32,336 bases of DNA from Melioribacteraceae bacterium (lineage in GTDB: Bacteria > Bacteroidota > Ignavibacteria > Ignavibacteriales > Melioribacteraceae), in assembly GCA_027013735.1 (NCBI GenBank), contig JALWGH010000198.1, positions 1 through 32,336 on the forward strand, written 5' to 3'. The translations under genes and the position numbers were made by a program. This document shows, piece by piece, positions 25,510 to 32,336 of this stretch (its first letter is position 1; every line of letters begins with the position of its first letter). The notes below the pieces were generated by a model that was given only the letters and a program-made list of their open reading frames with translations, searched no databases and was not told the origin of the DNA.

Positions 25510-28020
25510 ATGGATACTAAAGTTAAAAATGAGATTTTAAATTCTCCTTTTTTTGCAGGGAAATTTCATAGACAAGAAATTAATTTACCACCCCCTTTAA
25601 AAAAAATAGCATTGACACAACTGAATTTTAGTGTCCGTTTTATGAATGTTTTGATGAAAACTTCTATCTCTGATTTGGAAGAACTTATTAATACAAATTA
25701 TGAACAAATAAAAAGTTTGCGGAATTGTGGAATAAAAAGCATTCAAGACGCCCAGAAAAAAGTTTTAGATTTTCTTCAAGAGTATTTTCCCGAGAATGAA
25801 GTTCAACAGAAAAAGAGCCAACTAAGAGTTAGTAAACCTATAGAAATTAGAAAAAAAGTTTTGAGGTCTCCTTTTTTTGCTGGGGAATTTTATGGATATA
25901 AAATTAATTTGCCAGCTTCTTTGAAAGGGATATTATTAGAACAATTGAACTTTAGTGTTCGTTTTATGAATATTTTAAGAATAGCCAGTATTTGTGATTT
26001 AGAAGAATTGCTTAATACAAGTTATGAACAAATAAGAAAACTACGAAATTGTGGGGCAAAAAGCATTGAAGATGCTCGAATAAAAATTTTGGATTTTATA
26101 CAAGAATATTCTTCCAAGAACAGAAATGCTCTATATAAAGATTTTCAAAGAGAAAAAGATTATGGCAAGAAGAGGATTGTTACAAAATCTTCTCATCTTA
26201 ATAATCCAAAATATATAATAGAAAATATTGAAAAACAGCTAAATACAATTAACCAAAGAAATCAGCGTATATTTGAGTTAAGGTTCGGGAAAAGCAAATC
26301 TTTAGAAGAAATTGGTGCCGAATTTGGAATTACTCGTGAAAGAGTAAGGCAGATTATTGAAAAAGAGATCAGTAGAATAAGTAATTTTATAGCTCCTAAT
26401 AGGAGAGCACATCAAGAATATTTCTTAAAGGAGATACTTAATACGGGCAAACCAATAAGCTGTGAGCAATTAGAAGTTTCTCCTTTAATAAAAATAACAT
26501 ATTCGCAAAAGATGTTATATCTGGGGCTTTTAGCCACTTTATTTCCTAATGTCCCTTTTGAAGGTTATTTATCTTTGAATATAAATAAGGTTGTTAAAAA
26601 GAATAAACAACAAAAAGAGACGGATTTTTATAAAATATATGCTACATTACTTAAAATGAATGTTCCATTTAATACTATTAGCTGGAATGTATTGTTTAGA
26701 TTATTGAAAACATCAAAAATTGAGGAGAAACTGTTTGTCCTAAAAATGATTTTTAATATGGAACAATTTGATGTAGTTTCCATAAATGGAAATTTTACTC
26801 TTATAAAAAAGGGTCCACTTCAAGAAATAGCTTTATCGATATTGGAGTCTAGTAGAATTCCTTTGCATGTAAAAGAAATTCTCAGAATTGGCAAAAAATA
26901 TTATGGAGTCGTGGGGAAATACAATTCTATTAGCTCTGTAATAGGAAACTTAAAAAATAATCAGAACCTATATGAGGTTGACAAGTATGTTTTTGGACTA
27001 AAGAAACATTTTAGTTATTCTTCTCAAGCATGGGGAGAAATAAATAAGAAAGCTAAACAAATAATCAAAAGTATTGGGCGTCAAGCATATGTTGCAGAAA
27101 TTTATGAACCATTAAAAAAATATTTTCCTAAACTTCGTTCTAAATATGAATTAGTTCATATTCTTAGGAGAGATGAGGAAATAGAGGATCTGGGTTTCTT
27201 TTATTTTTCTTTAAAAACTATGGGATTAACTAAAAGGATAAAAGTAAAAGATGCAATATTGAAATTATTTTTAGAGAGAGGACACCCATTACACTTTAGT
27301 GAAGTTTATAAAGAAATATATCAAAAAAGATATATAAGAATTGAGGGACTAAACCTTATATTAAAAAAACTTCGGTTCTTGAAATATTATGGAGGGGGTT
27401 TTTATGGGCTAATAAAAGAAGAACAGGTAAATATAAATTACTTAGCAAACAATGAATTGTATTTATCCAAAATAATAAGTCTTGAATTTTATCCTAACAC
27501 ATCATTTATGAGGTTGCTAACAATATTTGGTAACGACGAAATAAGACCTTTTGTAATGAATACAATTACCAGTAGTGATAAATTATTCTTATATGAGTAT
27601 CCAGAGGTAGAGCCGTTTGTAGTGCTGAAGGATTGGGCAATTGTTAGAATCGTTAAGTGCATTTTATATAATGTAAAACGCCAAGTTTACCTTGAAGAAC
27701 TAAAATGGATGTTGAGTGATATTGGTATTTTGATTGATGAAAGTAGTTATTATAAAATTAAGAACGATAATCACATTAAGATAGATAATAATAAACTTTC
27801 CTATTTGAATATTAATGTGAAGGAAAAAGATATTGAAGAAATTCTTGATATCTGTTATGAATTGTTAAGAGAGTTAAAAACTCCAAAATTAATAGATGAA
27901 ATTTGTGAGTATATTAATAATGAATACATTGAAATATCTAAAGATGAATTACTTTATTTATTAAAATCCGATGATAGATTTGTAATAATAAATAAACAAA
28001 TGGTCATAGTAGTAAGATGA
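25510..28020 (+). CDS. Multidomain protein: two RpoA-alphaCTD-like HhH repeats, sigma70 region-4-like HTH, several HARE-like winged-helix segments
   Basis: LNFSVRFMN-(V/I)L...DLEEL(I/L)NT.YEQI..LRNCG.KSI.DA resembles alphaCTD '[40 protein letters not shown]'; IFELRFGKSKSLEEIGAEFGITRERVRQIIEKEISRI is sigma4-like; ALSILESSRIPLHVKEI...VDKYVFGL and AILKLFLERGHPLHFSEVYKEI...GGGFYGL are HARE-like. Confidence 0.85.
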   Translation: MDTKVKNEILNSPFFAGKFHRQEINLPPPLKKIALTQLNFSVRFMNVLMKTSISDLEELINTNYEQIKSLRNCGIKSIQDAQKKVLDFLQEYFPENEVQQKKSQLRVSKPIEIRKKVLRSPFFAGEFYGYKINLPASLKGILLEQLNFSVRFMNILRIASICDLEELLNTSYEQIRKLRNCGAKSIEDARIKILDFIQEYSSKNRNALYKDFQREKDYGKKRIVTKSSHLNNPKYIIENIEKQLNTINQRNQRIFELRFGKSKSLEEIGAEFGITRERVRQIIEKEISRISNFIAPNRRAHQEYFLKEILNTGKPISCEQLEVSPLIKITYSQKMLYLGLLATLFPNVPFEGYLSLNINKVVKKNKQQKETDFYKIYATLLKMNVPFNTISWNVLFRLLKTSKIEEKLFVLKMIFNMEQFDVVSINGNFTLIKKGPLQEIALSILESSRIPLHVKEILRIGKKYYGVVGKYNSISSVIGNLKNNQNLYEVDKYVFGLKKHFSYSSQAWGEINKKAKQIIKSIGRQAYVAEIYEPLKKYFPKLRSKYELVHILRRDEEIEDLGFFYFSLKTMGLTKRIKVKDAILKLFLERGHPLHFSEVYKEIYQKRYIRIEGLNLILKKLRFLKYYGGGFYGLIKEEQVNINYLANNELYLSKIISLEFYPNTSFMRLLTIFGNDEIRPFVMNTITSSDKLFLYEYPEVEPFVVLKDWAIVRIVKCILYNVKRQVYLEELKWMLSDIGILIDESSYYKIKNDNHIKIDNNKLSYLNINVKEKDIEEILDICYELLRELKTPKLIDEICEYINNEYIEISKDELLYLLKSDDRFVIINKQMVIVVR
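25534..26121 (+). repeat. Internal duplication of an ~88-aa alphaCTD-like unit within the 836-aa CDS
   Basis: ILNSPFFAGKF...FLQEYFPEN versus VLRSPFFAGEF...FIQEYSSKN, conserved along the full unit. Confidence 0.88.
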
Positions 28021-28619
28021 AAAAGATTTCGAAAAAAGATAAGATTTTATATTCTATTTTTATTAAAGGAATGGGAAAGAAGAAAGTATTTTTATTCGAA
28101 GATATAGTTGTTTTTGTTCATAAATTCTTTCCAGGTGATTTCTCATTAAGCGGATATCCCGAATATCCAGATTCTGATATTTTTCGAAGGGCAATTTATT
28201 TTGAACTAAAACCGCAAGGCTTATTAAGAATTAAAAATAAACAGTGTGTACTAACGGACTTGGGAATAGAACGAGCGACAGAAATTGGAAAATATTTAGC
28301 TATTTCAGATAGTTCGCTTGTCAATCCTCAAAGGATTAATATTAATTACGAAATACAAAGGATGACAAGTTTAAAAGGGTTTGAGCTGTTTATTAACGGG
28401 AGAAAAAAAGAATTAATTGATCAGGACTTTTATGATTTTTTTAAGGTTTCCGTAAGAACGAAGCCTCTAGAACTAAGTGGTAATATTACCCAGATAAATT
28501 CGATTATAAAAAAAATAGAAAATGTTAATAAAAAAATTTCATTGGAATTAGCAAAATACTCGAAGTATTTAGAAGAAAATTACTTGGAATTGTTAGGGGG
28601 AGGTAATAATGAAAATTAA
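28017..28619 (+). CDS. Hypothetical protein with winged-helix-like N-terminal region
   Basis: ATGA overlap with the upstream gene; 'DIFRRAIYFELKPQGLLRIKNKQCVLTDLGIERATEIGK' looks like a wHTH wing and terminal helix. Confidence 0.7.
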   Translation: MKKISKKDKILYSIFIKGMGKKKVFLFEDIVVFVHKFFPGDFSLSGYPEYPDSDIFRRAIYFELKPQGLLRIKNKQCVLTDLGIERATEIGKYLAISDSSLVNPQRININYEIQRMTSLKGFELFINGRKKELIDQDFYDFFKVSVRTKPLELSGNITQINSIIKKIENVNKKISLELAKYSKYLEENYLELLGGGNNEN

Positions 28620-30381
28620 AGCCGAGAAACCAATTATTGATGAAGCTGTGTTAGATTTAATGGGCAAAGAATTTAAATTTGATCATGCTAAAGGTATTGC
28701 TGAGTGGTTTAAAAATTCTGTGGATGCCTATAATCTTGAAGAAACACCTGATGATGAACAAATAATTTATTTGTTTTTATCTGTTTCTAAAAATACTCAT
28801 ATCAAAGCTATTAGTGTTATAGATTTTGTCGGGATGTCTAAAGAAAAAATAGATGTAGCTTTTAAAAGATGGTTTGATCCACAAGCAGCCCGTAAAATGG
28901 ATAAGTCTCAAAAAAAGAACATTAAAACTCTGGGAGGACATGGTAACGGGGGTAAGTTTTATATGCGTGAAATGTTTAAAACTTCTAGTCTTATTACTTA
29001 CAGGGATAATAGATTAAACGGTTTTGGTTTTGACGAACATAAGCAGTATGGCTTTTATTCGGAACTGGACAATATAATGATAGATATTAATAATGCTATT
29101 GAGCGAGTAGGCTTTTATATTTACCATCCTCTACCTGATGAAGTTAGAAAACAAATTCTAAGGAGACAAAGGTTTACTATTGTAACTGGTTTTATTCCAA
29201 AGTCAGCTCATAAAACTAATTATGTGGGAGAATTGCTCAATAAACTTATTATACATCCACAAGCCAGAAGAATAATACAACATAAAAAAGTTTACCTTAT
29301 ATCGGGGAATAATATGCCTTCCAAAAAATTAATAATTCCACAACTGGTTCCTAAAAAAGGATTTAACGTGCCTTATGAATTTATATGCCCACAGTTTTTG
29401 CATTTTGAAAATAGGAAGATAAAGATGTATGACAGTTCTCCAATTAGATTAGTTCTATTTACCTCGGAAGAACCTCTTAAGGGAAGCAAATATAAAGGAA
29501 TGAATAGTATTGATTTTTTAGGAGATGTTGGGGTTATTGCTAATTATGAAATGAATGAAATTGGGCATTTTAGAAGTTATGTCTATAGTGAATTTATTTA
29601 TGGTGAATGCTATGCCCAAGTTATGGAAGATGAAGGGTATGTTACAAATGACAGGGAAAAATTCATTAAGAGCGATAAATCACAAGCATTGTTAAATTGG
29701 GTCAAAGAAAGTGTTGAATCTTTATGTGAAAACATGGAGCGAATCGCCAAAAAGGAAGCGAAAAAACAAAATTTACAAAAGACTTCAGAACTAAATGAAT
29801 TATTAAATATATGGAAAAATAGATTCTTACAGAAGGTTGTTCGTGAGAGATTAGCTGGAATTGGTGAGAAGTTTGGGATGGAAGGTGATAAAGAAGAAAA
29901 ATGGAGTGTTACTCCTGAAACTACACGTAAGAAAAAAAGTAATTCGCCTAAAAAATCAGGAAATTATGGAGGCGATAAAAAGAAACGAGGTGCTTTTTTC
30001 CCTGAAGTAAGAATTTCCGGTATGGATCCCGATCCCTTTTCAAACTCAAATGAGCCTTTTTATTGCGACCCACGGCAGCCTGCAGTATATCAAAGACCAA
30101 TTGATTTTCAATATGGCATATATTGGATTAATACTTCTAAAAAATTTGCTGAGTTAATTCTTGAAAAGTATGGGCCTGATTCAATAAGATGGAGGGAATA
30201 CCTTTTTCAAAGATATGTAGACATAATTGTAAGAGAAGCATTATATGCTTTGAGTAAAACTAATGTTGATTTAACAAGTGATTCTGTCTTAAATGAGATT
30301 GACAGAATAACTTCGGAAGTGCTTGATTTAGCAGCTGAGGATTTAGAATCATTTCTATTTGATAGGAATTTTAAATCTTAG
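28609..30381 (+). CDS. GHKL (Bergerat-fold) ATPase, MORC/MutL/Hsp90-like, with novel C-terminal region
   Basis: Motif I EWFKNSVDAY, motif II VIDFVGMS, motif III GGHGNGGKFYMREM; 11-nt overlap with upstream gene. Confidence 0.83.
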   Translation: MKIKAEKPIIDEAVLDLMGKEFKFDHAKGIAEWFKNSVDAYNLEETPDDEQIIYLFLSVSKNTHIKAISVIDFVGMSKEKIDVAFKRWFDPQAARKMDKSQKKNIKTLGGHGNGGKFYMREMFKTSSLITYRDNRLNGFGFDEHKQYGFYSELDNIMIDINNAIERVGFYIYHPLPDEVRKQILRRQRFTIVTGFIPKSAHKTNYVGELLNKLIIHPQARRIIQHKKVYLISGNNMPSKKLIIPQLVPKKGFNVPYEFICPQFLHFENRKIKMYDSSPIRLVLFTSEEPLKGSKYKGMNSIDFLGDVGVIANYEMNEIGHFRSYVYSEFIYGECYAQVMEDEGYVTNDREKFIKSDKSQALLNWVKESVESLCENMERIAKKEAKKQNLQKTSELNELLNIWKNRFLQKVVRERLAGIGEKFGMEGDKEEKWSVTPETTRKKKSNSPKKSGNYGGDKKKRGAFFPEVRISGMDPDPFSNSNEPFYCDPRQPAVYQRPIDFQYGIYWINTSKKFAELILEKYGPDSIRWREYLFQRYVDIIVREALYALSKTNVDLTSDSVLNEIDRITSEVLDLAAEDLESFLFDRNFKS

Positions 30382-30446
30382 AGTACTATACTCAGAAATG
30401 GTTTTTACATAATATTTAGTTTAAAACATTTTGATTTATTTAACCT

Positions 30447-31592
30447 ATGTCTCTAATCCTTTATCTCGATTTGGATTCCTTTTTCGTCTCGGTTGAGCGG
30501 ATACTTGACCCTTCGCTAAGGGGCAAGCCGGTTATTGTAGGTGCCGACCCCGAGCAGGGACGCGGTGTAGTAGCCGCTTGTTCCTACGAGGCGCGTGAAT
30601 ACGGCTTGCATTCCGCAATGCCGATCAAGGAAGCTTACAGACTTTGCCCGCATGGGATTTATTTGCACGGACATCACAAGGAATACGAGCTATTTTCCCG
30701 TGCCGTTAAACGTCTGTTAGAAAAATACACTCCGCAAATTGAGCAAGCATCGGTGGACGAATTTTACATGGATTTTAGCGGATTGAAAAAACGTTACGGC
30801 TCAATGTTCGAGCTTGCCAAAAAGATGCAGCGGGAAGTTTGGCAAAAACTTTCTCTGCCCGCTTCCGTTGGAATAGGAAGCAACAAAACCATTGCAAAGA
30901 TTGGTTCCGATTACGCAAAGCCGAACGGAATTACTTACGTCTTGCCCGGAATGGAAAAAGAGTTCCTTGCACCATTGCCGATTGAAACGCTGCCCGGCGT
31001 CGGGAAAGTAATGCAGCAAAAACTTAATGAAAAAGGATTTCGCATTATTGCCGATATTGCCCGGATGACGGCGGATTATTTTGCCACTGCGTTTGGCAAG
31101 GCGGGACTCAACCTGTGGGAAAAAGCCAACGGCAGAGGTTCGGAAATTTTAATTCCTCGCGGAGTTCAAAAAAGTATTTCCAAAGCGCACACTTACGAAA
31201 AAGACGTAATTGATTTTACCAAAATGGAAAGCACTTTGTTTGAACTTACCGCAAAGGTGTGTCAATCACTTCGTAATCTTAATTTGCAAACTACGGTTGT
31301 AAGCGTAAAGCTCCGTTACTCCGATTTTATTACTGTTACGCGTGACAAAAAAGTTAAACCTACCGATGACGACGGCGAAATTTTTGAGACCGTAAGGAGA
31401 CTCTTAAAACAAGCGTATTCCCGGCGCGTTAGTGTCCGGTTGGTTGGCGTTAAACTCTCGCGCTTCGTGGAATATTCCGAACAGTTGACGTTGTTCGACG
31501 AAAAAGCTGCCGCGCGAAAAAGATTGTTTAGAACGATTACTAAAATACGCGATAAATACGGTTATTCATCAATTGGATTTTACGGATTTTGA
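30447..31592 (+). CDS. dinB: DNA polymerase IV (Y-family)
   Basis: ILYLDLDSFFVSVERILDPSLRGKPVIVG, ACSYEAREYGLHSAMP, QASVDEFYMDFSG, SVGIGSNKTIAKIGSDYAKPNG; C-terminal QLTLFD clamp-binding-like motif. Confidence 0.97.
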   Translation: MSLILYLDLDSFFVSVERILDPSLRGKPVIVGADPEQGRGVVAACSYEAREYGLHSAMPIKEAYRLCPHGIYLHGHHKEYELFSRAVKRLLEKYTPQIEQASVDEFYMDFSGLKKRYGSMFELAKKMQREVWQKLSLPASVGIGSNKTIAKIGSDYAKPNGITYVLPGMEKEFLAPLPIETLPGVGKVMQQKLNEKGFRIIADIARMTADYFATAFGKAGLNLWEKANGRGSEILIPRGVQKSISKAHTYEKDVIDFTKMESTLFELTAKVCQSLRNLNLQTTVVSVKLRYSDFITVTRDKKVKPTDDDGEIFETVRRLLKQAYSRRVSVRLVGVKLSRFVEYSEQLTLFDEKAAARKRLFRTITKIRDKYGYSSIGFYGF

Positions 31593-31709
31593 ATTATCTT
31601 ATTTCCGAATTATTCTGTTTCCGAACTAAATTCTTATTTGGGTACAAGTTTAATTTTAGTAGCAAAAGATTCTTGCAGGTTTTTATTTTAAAAGTTTTGT
31701 CACGATTTC

Positions 31710-32020
31710 TGAAAGTCTTAAGTGACAAGTCTTAAGTAACGAGTGTTGTTCACTGTTAACTGATTTTCCACTTTCCATTTTCAACTCTCAATTAAATAAG
31801 TCTTAAGTGACGCGTGACGAGTCTTAAGTCTCTGTTCACTGCTAACTGTTCTCTGAATAGGGCGTCTTGCCTCTTGCGTCTAGCGAAAAACACCTGTCGC
31901 GGCGTAGCCCGAGCAAAGCGAGGGCGAAGACGGACCTGTCGCGCCGTAGTCAAGCAAAGCGCAGACGGAGGCGGATTTCTTATTTCTTGTTTCTTCTTTC
32001 TTATTTTGTAACCGATTTTA
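31710..32020. repeat. Degenerate heptamer repeat array C with two GC-rich modules (31895-31935, 31937-31975)
   Basis: 7-nt periodic text (aagtctt aagtgac aagtctt aagtaac gagtgtt gttcact gttaact gattttc cactttc cattttc aactctc aattaaa ...), a ~50-bp duplicated block, then TTTCTTA TTTCTTG TTTCTTC TTTCTTA. Confidence 0.72.
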
Positions 32021-32041
32021 AATTTGTACCCTTATTTACCT

Positions 32042-32336
32042 ATGTTTACCCTTCACGCACATTCGAATTATTCATTTTTGGAAGGAATAATTGAAATTCC
32101 CGAACTGGTTTCCTTTGCCCGTCGTTGTTCTGCTCCTTACGTTGCTTTAACGGACAAAAACGGAATGTACGGTTTAACCCGGTTTGCAAAGGAGGCTGAA
32201 GAAGCGGGAATTAAACCTGTGTTGGGCAGTTACATTGACGACCCAGCGAATAATTCCGAGTATGTTCTGCTTTTGGCTAAGAACAACGATGGTTATTCGG
32301 AATTGTGTAAGATTATTACGTCAAGAAAGTTAAATG
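32042..32336 (+). CDS. dnaE: DNA polymerase III alpha subunit / DnaE-type (PHP domain start; truncated by window end)
   Basis: Manual translation MFTLHAHSNYSFLEGIIEIPELVSFARRCSAPYVALTDKNGMYGLTRFAKEAEEAGIKPVLGSYID matches the DnaE PHP N-terminus; open to window end. Confidence 0.9.
   Translation, partial: MFTLHAHSNYSFLEGIIEIPELVSFARRCSAPYVALTDKNGMYGLTRFAKEAEEAGIKPVLGSYIDDPANNSEYVLLLAKNNDGYSELCKIITSRKLN

Noticed and set aside
25510-30381. Retron, BREX, Zorya or a classic restriction-modification system
   Set aside because: No reverse transcriptase, methylase, PglZ, nuclease or motor-channel motifs recognised in these three proteins.
17787-30410. Shared 'AAATGGTTTTT' near 17790 and 30397 as island att-like repeats
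   Set aside because: Only ~11 bp, AT-rich, and the left copy is far from the compositional boundary.
30447-31592. ImuB-type pseudo-polymerase next to dnaE2 (imuA-imuB-dnaE2 cassette)
   Set aside because: Catalytic motifs DLDSFF and SVDEF are intact, so it is a genuine DinB; no imuA homologue seen.
31814-32094. ORFs of 65 and 75 aa before dnaE
   Set aside because: They translate heptamer arrays and GC-rich modules; Arg/Ser-rich low complexity in overlapping frames.

Overview
This window looks like chromosome from a Bacteroidota/Ignavibacteria-like bacterium; that lineage is an impression from gene content and style, not a computed result. From left to right it contains: (i) an exported peptidoglycan-peptide module (NlpC/P60 peptidase plus Tat-signal dipeptide epimerase); (ii) a GH9 glycanase; (iii) a long co-directional cluster, about 4.6-17.5 kb, that resembles a synthase-dependent exopolysaccharide system (RecA/KaiC-like ATPase, TPR + YaiO-type beta-barrel, processive GT2, Pro-rich membrane protein, deacetylase-fold protein, FN3 lipoprotein, PAS hybrid kinase), in which three proteins have lost canonical catalytic motifs; (iv) a repeat-rich intergenic region followed by lexA, a thioesterase, an ATL-like protein next to a true MGMT, and YjbQ; (v) an AbiE toxin-antitoxin pair, DUF1848, DUF72 and SpoVG genes; (vi) an AT-rich accessory island (~24.8-30.4 kb) with VapBC and a tightly overlapping three-gene operon; (vii) dinB and the start of a dnaE-type polymerase gene. 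The best candidate for an undescribed system is the three-gene operon at 25510-30381. It encodes an 836-aa protein with two RpoA-alphaCTD-like repeats, a sigma70 region-4-like HTH and HARE-like winged helices, then a small winged-helix-like protein, then a GHKL/MORC-like ATPase. Non-coding signals include a perfect LexA-type dyad, a 20-bp palindrome at abiE, a long inverted repeat in the spoVG leader, three sigma54-like promoter candidates, a covarying hairpin family, and degenerate heptamer arrays.
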